DNA of 64,000 nucleotides from Halobacteriales archaeon QH_7_65_31 (GCA_003021785.1 PXQU01000014.1:124001-188000); one strand, 5' to 3'. Positions 43,667 through 52,633 are shown, numbered from the stretch's first letter. Numbers and translations: made by a program. Notes: generated by a model from the letters alone, not told the origin.

Positions 43667-44413
43667 ATGGACACGGAGCGGGCGGTCGAGGCGCTCACCG
43701 AACTCGGCTTATCGACGTACGCGGCCCGCACGTTCATCGGCATTCAGCGGCTCGGCGTCGCGTCGGCGAGCGATATCGCCGCCGTCACCGACGTGCCGCG
43801 ATCGCAGGTGTACGGTGCGACCGACGAGCTGGAGTCGCTCGGGCTGGTCGATATGCAGGCCGACTCGCCACAGCGTTACCGGTCGGTCGAGCTCGAACAG
43901 GCCCGCGAGCTGCTCCGATCGCGACTCGACGCGCGGACCGACCGCGCCTTCTCGCATCTGGAGACCGTCCGTGACGAACAGGAGCCGACCGACGGACAGG
44001 AGGCGATCTGGACCACGGAAGGAACCGACAGCATCACCGCTCGTATCGCCACGCTCGCCGGTGACGCCGTCGAGCGTATCTTCTTCACGACGAGACGACC
44101 GGCGCTCGTCGAAGCCGTCCTCGACGCGCTGGTCGATGCCCGCGACCGCGGCGTGGCTGTCGTCGTCGTGAGCGCAGACGACGAGGTGCGAGCGATCGCC
44201 GCTGACGCCGGTGTGCCGACGGAGACAGTCGACGACGGCACGGGAGCGGAGATCAGCGTCGGGCGCGTCTTCATCGCCGACGGCTCAACGGTGCTGTTGA
44301 GCGTCCTCCCGACTGCGGCGATCCCGCACGTCACACAGGAGGCGGCCTTCTGGAGCGTCGACACCGGGTTCGCGATGATCATCGCCGCCCTGATCCGCGA
44401 GCAGTTCGATTAA
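43667..44413 (+). CDS. TrmB-family transcriptional regulator
   Basis: 248 residues. The N-terminal winged helix is typical of TrmB: ALTELGLSTYAARTFIGIQR, ASDIAAVTDVPRSQVYGATD and LESLGLVDMQADSP. After a coiled-coil linker the C-terminal part is PLD-like (VVVVSADDEVRAI and GRVFIADGSTVLLSVLP) as in the sugar-binding or ligand domain. The ATG at 43667 comes two bases after the stop of the RND gene; an earlier start would overlap it. Being in the same operon, it probably represses or activates that transporter. The 3' end overlaps the next convergent gene by four bases. Confidence 0.85.
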   Translation: MDTERAVEALTELGLSTYAARTFIGIQRLGVASASDIAAVTDVPRSQVYGATDELESLGLVDMQADSPQRYRSVELEQARELLRSRLDARTDRAFSHLETVRDEQEPTDGQEAIWTTEGTDSITARIATLAGDAVERIFFTTRRPALVEAVLDALVDARDRGVAVVVVSADDEVRAIAADAGVPTETVDDGTGAEISVGRVFIADGSTVLLSVLPTAAIPHVTQEAAFWSVDTGFAMIIAALIREQFD

Positions 44414-44976
44414 TCGGTCGAAACCGCTCCGAGCTTCGATTTCGCCCCGTCGCGACTGAGCCGCCGCTCGTCGGCCTCGGCGTGGACGTACACGTCGTCG
44501 GCGAGCCCCGCCTCCGCGAACGGGTAGTCGCCGTTCATCCGCTCGCGCGTCTCCGGTGCGTCCGGCAGCCCGCCCGACGGCGTGAACTCACCCAGCGGCT
44601 CCTCGGGCGTGATACCGTATCCCCGGAAGAACGACGCGTACCGCTCGTAGTAGTCGTCCGTCTCGGCGGGCGGGATCTCCAACAGCTCACCCCACCCGTG
44701 ATTCATGAACTCCCACGCCGCGACGATATGCGTGATCTCGCGCGCCTCGGCCTCGGGATACCCCTCACGGAGGGCGGCGACGTACATATCGAGCGTCCGG
44801 TCGAACAGCCCGTCCAGCCGGTCGCGTCGTCTCTCCCCGTCCCGCTCGGAGTGCTCGACGAAGAACTCGGTGTGTAGATCGACGAGCCGGTCGCGCACCA
44901 CCGAGCTGACGACCGGCAGCTCCCGCTCCAGTACGACCTGTGCCGCGTAGTTCTTCTAGGTCTGGTACAGGCGCAT
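44410..44976 (-). pseudogene. DUF6149-like protein with in-frame TAG near start
   Basis: The reading frame from the ATG at 44976 is MRLYQT, then TAG at 44956 to 44958, then KNYAAQVVLEREL and on to 44410 without further stops (188 codons in all). The remainder (EAREITHIVAAWEFMNHGWGELLEIPP, then YYERYASFFRGYGITPEEPLGEF) matches my memory of DUF6149, a haloarchaeal family with a short N-terminal amphipathic region. If translation starts downstream (GTG at 44901), about 25 residues are lost. It might be a functional shortened protein, a decayed gene or a read error. The function of the family is not known. Confidence 0.6.
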
Positions 44977-45079
44977 ACCTCCCTGTACGCGCTGTTCGGG
45001 AATAAAACCAGCTACGCCGCCGGGATCGATGCGGATCTGGACCCACAGCGACTTATACCATCCCGGAGAGAGTACGGGC

Positions 45080-46114
45080 GTGACCCCCGCGACCGTCATC
45101 GAAACGGTGCTCTCCGGCCCGTCGACGGACCTGCTTCGACTCGCCGCGGTCCCCGTCTTCCTGTGGGCGGCCTACCGGGATATTCAGACGCGCCGCGTGC
45201 GCAACGAGCTCTGGGTCCCACTCCTGTTGCTTGGCGTCGTTACCCTCGCCGTCGATGCACTGGAAGTCGCTACCGCTGGCGGCGTTCGGCTGCAGCTGTT
45301 CGGGATCCATCTGCTCGTCTCGCTCGGTCTCGTCGCGCCGTTGGGGTATCTGTTCTGGCGACTCGGCGGTATCGGCGGCGCAGACGCGAAGGCGATCATC
45401 GTCCTCGCGCTCGTCTTCCCCGAGTTTCCGGTGTATCTGCTCCCGAACGGGACGCTCCCGCTCACGGTGACGCCGCTCGGCGTCTTCTCGATGACGGTGC
45501 TCTCGAACGCCGTGCTCGTCGGACTCGTCTCGCCGCTCCTGCTCGCGATCCGGAATCTGCTCGCCGGGCGCGTCTCGGTCGCGATGTTCGTCGGTCGCCC
45601 CGCCGACGTTCCCGACGTGGCGACCGCCTACGGCAGTCTGCTGGAGTCGCCGGACGGGCTGACCCGGCGCGGTCTCGATCTCGACGCGCTCCGGATGTAT
45701 CTCCGTTGGCGGCGGCTGACGCTCGCCGATATCCGTCGTGATCCGGCTCGCTATCGGAACCCGAACTCGGTTCCGACCGCCCCCGGTGATCCGACGGACG
45801 GTGCGCTCGCGGCCGGCCCCGACGTGACCGACAAGTCACTCTCGGGTAGTGAGAGTCCGGTTCCCGCGGTGCGGCCGACGGACCCCGACGATCCGTGGGG
45901 AGCGGCGGCGTTCCTCACGGCCATCGACGCCAGCGCCTACGGGACGACGCCCGACCAGCTCCGCGCGGGACTCGACGTGCTCGCCGACCGCGATACCGTG
46001 TGGCTCACGCCGGGGCTTCCGTTCATCGTGCCGCTGGCGGTCGGTCTGCTGGTCGCACTTCTCTACGGTGACGTGCTGTACGCGCTGTTCGGTGCGGTCG
46101 GCGTCGTGCCCTGA
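45080..46114 (+). CDS. pibD: Prepilin/preflagellin peptidase (A24 aspartic protease)
   Basis: 344 residues from GTG at 45080 (MTPATVIETVLSGPSTD). The first catalytic Asp is in FLWAAYRDIQTRRVRNELW, and the second is in the GxGD-like motif GGIGGADAKAIIVLAL; both are in the membrane-proximal loops as in FlaK and PibD. There are about six TM helices in the first 180 residues, a large soluble middle (residues about 190 to 300, acidic) and two closing TM helices. PibD removes the class III signal peptide of archaellins and adhesion pilins. The long soluble insert is characteristic of the haloarchaeal version. It is transcribed divergently from the DUF6149-like gene, 100 bases apart. Confidence 0.87.
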   Translation: MTPATVIETVLSGPSTDLLRLAAVPVFLWAAYRDIQTRRVRNELWVPLLLLGVVTLAVDALEVATAGGVRLQLFGIHLLVSLGLVAPLGYLFWRLGGIGGADAKAIIVLALVFPEFPVYLLPNGTLPLTVTPLGVFSMTVLSNAVLVGLVSPLLLAIRNLLAGRVSVAMFVGRPADVPDVATAYGSLLESPDGLTRRGLDLDALRMYLRWRRLTLADIRRDPARYRNPNSVPTAPGDPTDGALAAGPDVTDKSLSGSESPVPAVRPTDPDDPWGAAAFLTAIDASAYGTTPDQLRAGLDVLADRDTVWLTPGLPFIVPLAVGLLVALLYGDVLYALFGAVGVVP

Positions 46115-46132
46115 AACGGGATCCGGCGCTCG

Positions 46133-46732
46133 TCAGATCCCCGCTTCCGGCGGCTCCTCGCCTTCTTCGGCTTCGAGCGACTGGAGCGCCTCGACGGCGT
46201 TCTCCTTGTACACCGACAGCGACGGATCGTACTGCTCGTCGGCCATCGTCGCGTACTCGTTCTCCTCGGCGTCGAACTGCTCGATGCGGTCGAGCGTCCG
46301 GTCTGCGGTCTCGACGACCCAGCGGTCGCGCGTCTCGGCGTTCACGACGCTGATCGACTCCGGTCGGACGGAGACGTTCACGTCACCGTCGTCCGTCTCG
46401 TACGTCCGTGGCTTCCCGACCACGGCGACGTACGCCGGCGGCTCGATGTCTCGCAGGGCGTTCGCCGCCTCCGGCTGGTACTGGCCGGCGTAGGTGAAGA
46501 ACGTCCCCGTCGGATCGACAATGCGGCCACGCCAGTACTCGGAGTCCTCGCCGATGTCCTCCGTCTCGGTGAGCGTGCCGACGACGAAGACACGGTTCGC
46601 ACGCGCACCTGTCGGCAGAAGCGCGTACACGGGGGCGCGCTCGTCATCGGACTCCTTGAACGTGTAGCTGGCGTCGTTGTACTCGTGTGCGAACGCGCGG
46701 CGCGCGACCTCGCGGGTTGGTATCGAAGACAT
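46133..46732 (-). CDS. Replication protein A-associated protein (RpaP type)
   Basis: 199 residues, starting MSSIPTREVARRAFAHEYND. The middle is an OB-fold (VFVVGTLTETEDIGEDSEYW, then RGRIVDPTGTFFTYAGQYQPEA and PPAYVAVVGKPRT), and the tail is acidic. It matches the haloarchaeal RPA-associated proteins, each encoded beside its own RPA and needed for that RPA to work. The start ATG follows the stop of the rpa gene with no gap, so the two form an operon. Size and neighbour fit the Rpap3 type. Confidence 0.85.
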   Translation of the reverse strand: MSSIPTREVARRAFAHEYNDASYTFKESDDERAPVYALLPTGARANRVFVVGTLTETEDIGEDSEYWRGRIVDPTGTFFTYAGQYQPEAANALRDIEPPAYVAVVGKPRTYETDDGDVNVSVRPESISVVNAETRDRWVVETADRTLDRIEQFDAEENEYATMADEQYDPSLSVYKENAVEALQSLEAEEGEEPPEAGI

Positions 46733-47656
46733 CTACATCGACCTCGCGCGGATGAGCGTCGCCTCGGCATCCACGCCACCGAGCTGTTCCATCTCGTTCG
46801 CAAGCACGTACCGACCGAGGGTCGGCCCGGTCACGCGGTAGTAGCGACCGACGATATCCTCGGCCATCTCGTCGGCGACGACGGTCGTATCGAGCGCGTC
46901 CATCGCCATCTGCTTGGCCTCCTCCAGTCCGATGCCGGTGAGCTGCTCGGTCGCGTCCTTGTCGAAGATGACCTCGTGGACCTCGCCGCCGTCGTCGAGG
47001 ACGCCTTTGATACGGAGATCGAACTCACCATCCCCCTCGCCGTGTTCGCTACAGCGACCGTTCTGGAGCACGCGCGTGCAGTCCTCCTCTGGACACCGCT
47101 TGATGAGTCCGCTACCGGACTGCATATCGACGAGCGCGCCCTCGACGTTCACGTTATCGTCACCGACCTCGATCTCCTCGTCGAGTTCGGTGATGGAGGT
47201 CGTGCGATTCAGCTTCACCGAGTAGTCGCCGTCGTACTCGTCGGTGACGACGTTGCCCAGCGCGTACGACGCCCCCTCCGTCAGCTCCGGAAGGTCGCTC
47301 GTCTCGAAGGCGACGAACTTGATCGTGCCCGACTCGTCACCGAGTAGCCCGACCTGTGAGATGCTCTCCGAGCGAGGCTCCCACAGGTCCGCGACCTGCA
47401 CCCGCAGATCGACCCACTGCTCGTCCCGGTCGATCGTGGTGACCTCGACGGTCTCGTTCGAGCCGCCGCCGAGATCGTCCCGCTCCATGTCCGTCTCGTC
47501 CAGATAGTTCGATACGACCGACCGGCGGGCCTCGTCGGCCGGGATGCGGTACTCGTTGACGAGCGTGTCGAGTCGCTCTTCTATCTCATCGACGCTCACG
47601 TCGAGCTGATCGGAAAACTGGTCGTGTATCTCCTCCGCGTGTTGTGTCACACTCAT
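46733..47656 (-). CDS. rpa3: Replication protein A, single-stranded DNA-binding (Rpa3-like)
   Basis: 307 residues, starting MSVTQHAEEIHDQFSDQLDV. An N-terminal helical part (VDEIEERLDTLVNEYRIP and DEARRSVVSNYLDE) is followed by an OB fold (WVDLRVQVADLWEPRSESIS and QVGLLGDESGTIKFV). After this a second OB-like part contains a zinc finger (CPEEDCTRVLQNGRCSEH). It protects single-stranded DNA in replication and repair. The length (Rpa1 is markedly longer) and the coupled downstream partner favour the Rpa3 type. No COG1407-type nuclease gene is next to it. Confidence 0.87.
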   Translation of the reverse strand: MSVTQHAEEIHDQFSDQLDVSVDEIEERLDTLVNEYRIPADEARRSVVSNYLDETDMERDDLGGGSNETVEVTTIDRDEQWVDLRVQVADLWEPRSESISQVGLLGDESGTIKFVAFETSDLPELTEGASYALGNVVTDEYDGDYSVKLNRTTSITELDEEIEVGDDNVNVEGALVDMQSGSGLIKRCPEEDCTRVLQNGRCSEHGEGDGEFDLRIKGVLDDGGEVHEVIFDKDATEQLTGIGLEEAKQMAMDALDTTVVADEMAEDIVGRYYRVTGPTLGRYVLANEMEQLGGVDAEATLIRARSM

Positions 47657-47836
47657 AGCTTGCTCAGTCTCCGCGTGTTTTCAGTGGGAGACATACGACG
47701 GTTGGTTCTCGATAGTATTTAAACTGTGGCTACCGCGGCGGAAGTGGAACCGCGTCAGTGCGGTCCTACCGTCGCCGCGCTCGACACTCGCCGCCGGTCC
47801 CAACCGTTTCATGTCGGTAGGTGTCGTCCTCTGCGT

Positions 47837-49147
47837 ATGGAGATCCCCGACGCAGTCGATCCCGACCGACTCCGAGCAGACATCGAGGCGAACGGCCAGT
47901 TCGGGCGCGTCGAGCGCGACACCGACACCGCCGGCTGGGGTCGAACTGCCCCGACCGGCTCACCCGCGAACGAGCGAGCGCGCGACCGACTCGTCGCCGA
48001 ACTCGACGCCGCCGACTGCACCGTCAGCATCGACGCGGTCGGCAACATCGTCGGTCGGTGGGAACCAACGAGCGTCGACTCCAACGCTGCACCGGTCGCC
48101 GCCGGAAGCCACCTCGACTCCGTTCCCGCGGGCGGGCTGTTCGACGGCCCGCTCGGCGTCTACGCCGCACTCGAAGCCGTTCGTGCGATGCAGGATGCGG
48201 ACGCCGAGCCGGCTCGACCAATCGAGGTCGTCTGTTTCACCGAGGAAGAGGGGGCCACCTTCGCCGATGGCCTTCTCGGCTCCAGCGTCGCGGCCGGCCG
48301 ACGGTCTGTCGAGGACGCACTCGCGTTGACCGACGACGACGGACGGACCCTCCGAACAGCGCTCGATGACGCCGGCTACCACGGCTCGGGACGACTCGAC
48401 GCCAGCGAGTGGAACGCATGGCTCGAACTCCACATCGAACAGCACACCGAACTGGAAGCGGCGGGCGTCCCAGCCGGCGTCGTCGGTGATATCACCGGTA
48501 TCACCCACTGTGACGTGGAGATCGCGGGCGAGACGAACCACGCCGGCTCGACGCCGATGGACGCTCGGACGGATGCGCTCGCCGCGGCGAGTGAGCTCGC
48601 GCTCGCGGTCGAGGAACGCGCGCGCTCGCTCACCAGCGGCGACTCCACTACCGACCCCGATCCCGACGCCGTCGGCACGGTCGGCTCGCTCTCGGTCGCG
48701 CCGAACGCGACGAACGTGATTCCGGGCGCAGTCGATGCCGGTGTCGACATCCGCTCGACACGGCAGGATTCGATAGAGACGCTCGTCGAGACCGTTCGGG
48801 AGACGCTCGTCACGGCCGAACGCGAGCGCGGCGTCGAGACGACGGTCACGCGGGAGTTCGACGTTCCGCCGACGCCGATGGCCGATCGACTCCGGCAGCG
48901 GCTCCGCGACGCGGGCGAACGGGCCGGTGTCGAGACGCTCGATCTCTCCTCCGGAGCGGCCCACGACTCGATGCACGTCGCCGGAGTGACCGACGCCGGG
49001 ATGCTGTTCGCACCGTCCGTTGACGGTCTTTCGCACACGCCGGCGGAGTGGACCGACTGGACGGACTGTGCGAGCGCGACCCGCGTGCTCGCGACGGCGC
49101 TCGGTGCGCTCGCCGGCGTCGGTACACAGGGTGGCGACGGATTGTAG
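47837..49147 (+). CDS. M20-family amidohydrolase (allantoate/N-carbamoyl-amino-acid type)
   Basis: 436 residues from the ATG at 47837 (MEIPDAVDPDRLRADIEANG). Metal-binding and catalytic features: GSHLDSVPAGGLFDGPLG (His and Asp), VVCFTEEEGATF (the two Glu of the active site), and ELHIEQHTELEAAG with another His; the dimerisation domain contains HAGSTPMDARTDAL. The C-terminal GAAHDSMHVAGV holds the last ligand His. These enzymes hydrolyse N-carbamoyl amino acids, allantoate or similar amides. No ureide or pyrimidine genes are nearby, so the substrate is not settled. The frame is also open upstream to 47726, which is not used. Confidence 0.9.
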   Translation: MEIPDAVDPDRLRADIEANGQFGRVERDTDTAGWGRTAPTGSPANERARDRLVAELDAADCTVSIDAVGNIVGRWEPTSVDSNAAPVAAGSHLDSVPAGGLFDGPLGVYAALEAVRAMQDADAEPARPIEVVCFTEEEGATFADGLLGSSVAAGRRSVEDALALTDDDGRTLRTALDDAGYHGSGRLDASEWNAWLELHIEQHTELEAAGVPAGVVGDITGITHCDVEIAGETNHAGSTPMDARTDALAAASELALAVEERARSLTSGDSTTDPDPDAVGTVGSLSVAPNATNVIPGAVDAGVDIRSTRQDSIETLVETVRETLVTAERERGVETTVTREFDVPPTPMADRLRQRLRDAGERAGVETLDLSSGAAHDSMHVAGVTDAGMLFAPSVDGLSHTPAEWTDWTDCASATRVLATALGALAGVGTQGGDGL

Positions 49148-49170
49148 TTGCCGGCCCCCCAACCGTGGGT

Positions 49171-49440
49171 ATGGGCAACAAACGGCGACTCTCGCGACTG
49201 CTTCGGTCGAAGCTGCGCGCCGCAGGGAACCAGTACGAGCGCGCAAAAAGCGAGTACGACGCCGGTAAGGCCGGCGTGCCGACCGACGACGACGGGAACG
49301 CGCGGCTCGTCTGTCGCCGACACGCGGAGAAGCGAGCGGTCGCGCTCGACGGCGACGTGCCGCGCTGCTTCGAGCGCGACCATCCCGACTGCGAGGGCTG
49401 TCTCGCCGACATCCGCGAGGGCGTCGTCGAGACGTGGTGA
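49171..49440 (+). CDS. Small conserved haloarchaeal protein (DUF7091-like)
   Basis: 89 residues starting MGNKRRLSRLLRSKLRAAG. A basic, helical N-terminus (QYERAKSEYDAGKAG) is followed by RLVCRRHAEKRAVALDGD and the cysteine-rich HPDCEGCLADIREGVVE, which holds a C-x2-C pair plus one earlier Cys; zinc binding is possible. I recognise it as a haloarchaeal small protein labelled DUF7091 (from memory). It lies 23 bases after the M20 gene on the same strand and just before a convergent TRAM gene. Confidence 0.65.
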   Translation: MGNKRRLSRLLRSKLRAAGNQYERAKSEYDAGKAGVPTDDDGNARLVCRRHAEKRAVALDGDVPRCFERDHPDCEGCLADIREGVVETW

Positions 49441-49441
49441 G

Positions 49442-49909
49442 CTACGACCCCCAGAAGTCCTCGCGACTGCCGAGCCGCTCGCGTCCCCCTCGGCTGTTGT
49501 CGTCCTCGTCCCCGTCGTCGGTCTCCTCACTCGCGTCGGTCTCGTCCCCCTCGCCCTCTTCATCTTCGTCGTCCTCAAGCTCCAGCCGTTCCAGTTCCTC
49601 CCCGCGTGCGAAGTTGTCGAGCACCTTCGTTATCTTCACTCGTGCACGCGCCTCCGGGAGAATCCCGTCCACCATCACGATGAAGCCGTCCTCGGTGCGT
49701 CCGACCCCGGCCCCCGACTCGTGGATATCATCGACCGTGATGACCAGCTCCTCGCCCAGCTCAACGGGCTGCTGTTTCAGCTCGTTGATCGGTTGCCCGT
49801 AGTGGTTACACCACTCGGCTCCGCCGCGGTCGCCGTAGTGCGTACAGCCCATCCCTTCGATTCGCTCGTGAAACTGGGGACACTGGTCCGCGAGTGGGCA
49901 TTCGGACAT
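49442..49909 (-). CDS. TRAM-domain protein with N-terminal cysteine cluster
   Basis: 155 residues. The N-terminus has CPLADQCPQFHERIEGMGC and a single Cys in EWCNHYG, a zinc-finger-like cluster. A TRAM beta-barrel spans about residues 47 to 107 (PVELGEELVITVDDIHESG, GVGRTEDGFIVMVDGILPEA and RVKITKVLDNFARGE), the same fold as TRAM RNA chaperones. The last 45 residues are an acidic, disordered tail. These proteins bind RNA; in archaea they act as cold-shock-like chaperones. It is convergent with the DUF7091-like gene, with no shared coding sequence. Confidence 0.88.
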   Translation of the reverse strand: MSECPLADQCPQFHERIEGMGCTHYGDRGGAEWCNHYGQPINELKQQPVELGEELVITVDDIHESGAGVGRTEDGFIVMVDGILPEARARVKITKVLDNFARGEELERLELEDDEDEEGEGDETDASEETDDGDEDDNSRGGRERLGSREDFWGS

Positions 49910-49997
49910 ACCACGAGCGTACGTAGGGTGCGATTAAACGTTTGTGGGTCTCGCGCTCGGACGCAACGCTTTCGCCCGACTCGCCCGAACGACGGCC

Positions 49998-50660
49998 ATG
50001 TCACGCCGTGGTCAGCCGGTCCCCGAGGCCGCACCGCTCGTCGGTCTCGTCCTCGCGTTCGGTATCGCCGGCTTCGGTGTCCTCTTCGGCGCTGCCGCGA
50101 CGCGACTCGCCGCCGTCGCGCTCGCGCTCGCCGTCTGGTACGGCTTCACCGCTGCCGGCGTCGTCCGCTCCCCGAATCCGACTGCCGCCATCCCACCGTC
50201 GCCCGTCCTCGCGGCGGGCGGAATTGTCGCCGTCCCGCTCGCGAGCTACGGGCTGTTCGTCGGGTCCCCCTCGCTCGCGGTCGCGGTCGCCGCCGTCGCC
50301 GCCGTTCCGCCTGCGCTGTATCACGCCCGCTACGGTGACCCGGTGAACCCACTTACGCCCGGTCTCACGGTAGTCGCTATCGGTGTGGTGGCCGTCGCTG
50401 TCGCGGTGCTCGGTCTGTTCACCGGCGAGGGACCACTTGGTCTCGCGACGGCCGTCTCCCTCCTGCTCGCGGGATTCGACTACCGCCGGCAGCGCGGTGG
50501 AGTGCTCTCGACCCGTGTTCGAACGCGCGCCGTCGTCGGCCTGTTCGGCGGGAGCGTGCTCTCGGTTCTCGGTGGAATCGCGGCCGGCCGACCGACGTTC
50601 GGGCTCGTCGCTGGCGGCGTCTGTCTCGCGCTCGGCGCGTTCTTCGCCGTCGGTCGGTAG
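49998..50660 (+). CDS. Integral membrane protein of unknown function
   Basis: 220 residues from ATG 49998 (MSRRGQPVPEAAPLVG); a GTG at 49944 would add 18 residues. There are six or seven hydrophobic helices rich in Ala, Val and Gly (for example VGLVLAFGIAGFGVLFGAA and LTVVAIGVVAVAVAVLGLF), with a basic loop before the last two (YRRQRGGVLSTRVRTRA). No transporter or enzyme signature is seen. It is divergent from the TRAM gene. Confidence 0.6.
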   Translation: MSRRGQPVPEAAPLVGLVLAFGIAGFGVLFGAAATRLAAVALALAVWYGFTAAGVVRSPNPTAAIPPSPVLAAGGIVAVPLASYGLFVGSPSLAVAVAAVAAVPPALYHARYGDPVNPLTPGLTVVAIGVVAVAVAVLGLFTGEGPLGLATAVSLLLAGFDYRRQRGGVLSTRVRTRAVVGLFGGSVLSVLGGIAAGRPTFGLVAGGVCLALGAFFAVGR

Positions 50661-50773
50661 ATCGAGTGTTACGCGACCGGCGTGCTGTGGGCGTCTCCCG
50701 GAGTAAAAACCGCAGCCGAATCTCCCTTCGGTCGGCTCGGTGAAACCCTCACTACGTTCGGCGTATGCCCAGT

Positions 50774-51766
50774 CTACGCGACCGGTGTCCGCTCGACGAC
50801 CGTCCCGTCGTAGGTCGGATACTGCTCGACGATCTCGCCCTCCGTCACGTCCCCTTCCTGAACCATCTCCTCTAACAGCCACCAGGCGATCTCGACGTGC
50901 TCCGATTTGACGGTGTAGAACTCCTCGGGAACGCCGAGTTCCGCCAGCCGCTCTTCGGTCTCCCACGTCTTTCCGTAGACGAGCGTCCCGTCGTCGGTCA
51001 CCTCGTCGAACTCTCGGCGAAGATTACGCGCCATCCGCTTGAGCCGCGAGCGGTGTTGTGCGGCGTCCTTGAACACGCTCGTGCAGAAGTACACTCGCTC
51101 GTGGTCGGCCATCGTATCGAGGATGTCGTGGCTCCCTTCCACCGCACTCATGTGGCCGTCTTTCAGCTCGAACCCCTCCTCCTGCATCCGGCGGTAGTTC
51201 CCGTCGGACATCTCGAACTCGTTGATGTTACAGAAGTCGGCAGCTCCCTCGTCGAGGAAGTCGAGGAACTCCGGCTCGGCGCGGATCCCCGGAATCTCGA
51301 AAGCGGGCGTCAGCCCCTCCTCGCGGGCGACGTAGAGGATCTCCTCCCACTCCGTTCCGTGAAGCTCGCCCCACTGCTCGTACGGCGGGTGGAAGCGGAT
51401 CTCGTCGAGTCCGGCCTCGGCGAGCCGGCGCATGTTCTCGCGTCCGCCGGTGATACCGGTGTAGAGGTGGGTGTGGTGGTCCTCGCCGAACTCGTCTTTC
51501 AGCAGGCGGAGATACCGGCAGGTCTTCTCCATCGCCTCCTGCGGTTCGCCGCCGGTGATCGACGTACCGAGCGCGTCCATCAGCTTCGCCTCGGCGATGA
51601 TATCCTCGTCGCGCTTGACGGGCCGCTCGTTCGCGTACGTCTGCGTGACGTTCTTCCGGTTCTCGCCGAGCGGGCAGTAGAAACAGTCGCGCTGGTCGCA
51701 GTAGCCGTAGACGAACAGCACCATCTTCCCCCCTTTCGCACACTGTTCACAGCCCTTCGAAATCAT
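50774..51766 (-). CDS. Radical SAM protein (COG2108-like)
   Basis: 330 residues. The iron-sulfur cluster motif is CDQRDCFYCPLGE near residue 23, spaced CX4CX2C rather than the usual CX3CX2C; an earlier pair CEQCAKGG at residues 6 to 9 could bind a second metal. The SAM-binding GGEPQEA motif is at about residue 96 and the barrel continues with LTPAFEIPGIRAEPEFLDFL. The family is an archaeal relative of the pyruvate formate-lyase activating enzyme, with no known substrate. The start MISKGCEQCAKGG is retained because it places the extra CxxC pair in frame. Confidence 0.85.
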   Translation of the reverse strand: MISKGCEQCAKGGKMVLFVYGYCDQRDCFYCPLGENRKNVTQTYANERPVKRDEDIIAEAKLMDALGTSITGGEPQEAMEKTCRYLRLLKDEFGEDHHTHLYTGITGGRENMRRLAEAGLDEIRFHPPYEQWGELHGTEWEEILYVAREEGLTPAFEIPGIRAEPEFLDFLDEGAADFCNINEFEMSDGNYRRMQEEGFELKDGHMSAVEGSHDILDTMADHERVYFCTSVFKDAAQHRSRLKRMARNLRREFDEVTDDGTLVYGKTWETEERLAELGVPEEFYTVKSEHVEIAWWLLEEMVQEGDVTEGEIVEQYPTYDGTVVERTPVA

Positions 51767-51947
51767 CAGTTACCATCGTTTACCGGTGCAGGCGCAAAAG
51801 TCGTGCGTTCACGACTCGAAGCGCAGTCTCCCTGAGGGCGTCGGTACTGTTCAGACACGAATGAGTGAGAGAAACGATAGGTGGAGCGTGGGGGCAGGTG
51901 CTCACAGGCGTTCGGTTTAGAGATAATCCAGCAGCTTTGAACCAGCC

Positions 51948-52085
51948 CTACTCGGTCGCGAGTTCGTCGTAGATGTCTGCGTGCTCGTTGAGGTCTTGAC
52001 GTCCGAGGAACCGGATGAGATACTGCCGTGTCTCCTCAGCTGACATCTCATCGAGAACCTCGGGCTGTTCGCTTTCAGCGGCCAT
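51948..52085 (-). CDS. 45-residue partner of Fic/Doc toxin (putative antitoxin)
   Basis: Starts at the ATG at 52085, two bases after the toxin stop, and ends at TAG 51948. The sequence MAAESEQPEVLDEMS, then EETRQYLIRFLGRQDLNE and HADIYDELATE, is strongly acidic and helical. It is too short for most annotation cut-offs. In the usual doc-phd order the antitoxin precedes the toxin; here it follows, so the antitoxin role is inferred from coupling and size only. Confidence 0.45.
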   Translation of the reverse strand: MAAESEQPEVLDEMSAEETRQYLIRFLGRQDLNEHADIYDELATE

Positions 52086-52087
52086 GC

Positions 52088-52633
52088 TTACTCCTCAGTA
52101 CGGGAGTCATGATGATAATCGTTCGGTTCGTGGGATTCTGACTCGCTGGTGTCGTGGTCCGGCGGGAGCTGGTCTGTCTCTTCGATACGGTCCAGCCACA
52201 GATTGATAGTCGCCTCGTACTCCGGCGCAAGCGGCTCTGTGTGCGTGCGCAAATACGCAATCACGTCTCCTGCATCGATATCTGCCTCATCCGTCGCGAG
52301 CATCTTCAGAATCGCTTTGATCTCCCGGTCGTAGTCGAATCGCAGTCCGTTCAGCGCGTAGAAAATCCGGGTCGACATAAGCGCTGTTCGCTTGTTGCCA
52401 TCGACGAACGGATGATTTGCCGTAATGAGCCGCAGCAGCTGAAATGCCTTCTCATGGAGTGATTCAGGAACCTGACCGAAATGGCCCTCTCTGACGTGTT
52501 CGACGGTATACTCGATATCGCCCGGTGAGGAGACTCCAACGGTGGTCTCCGCGTTTGACTCCACGACCAACTCGTGAACCCCGTAGATATCGTCGGCTGA
52601 CAGGTAGCTAATCGACTCCGATTCCTCGCCCAT
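52088..52633 (-). CDS. Fic/Doc-family protein (death-on-curing type)
   Basis: 181 residues with the Fic motif HPFVDGNKRTALM near residue 94, complete with His, the anion-binding Asn-Lys-Arg and the conserved Phe. A preceding helical part (FGQVPESLHEKAFQLLRLI) and a following one (RFDYDREIKAILKMLATDE) complete the core. Fic proteins AMPylate, and Doc proteins phosphorylate, target proteins; the Doc type stops translation. The inhibitory motif (S/T)xxxE(G/N) is not obvious in the N-terminus. The C-terminus is a disordered, acidic tail. It forms a two-gene unit with a 45-residue ORF. Confidence 0.83.
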   Translation of the reverse strand: MGEESESISYLSADDIYGVHELVVESNAETTVGVSSPGDIEYTVEHVREGHFGQVPESLHEKAFQLLRLITANHPFVDGNKRTALMSTRIFYALNGLRFDYDREIKAILKMLATDEADIDAGDVIAYLRTHTEPLAPEYEATINLWLDRIEETDQLPPDHDTSESESHEPNDYHHDSRTEE

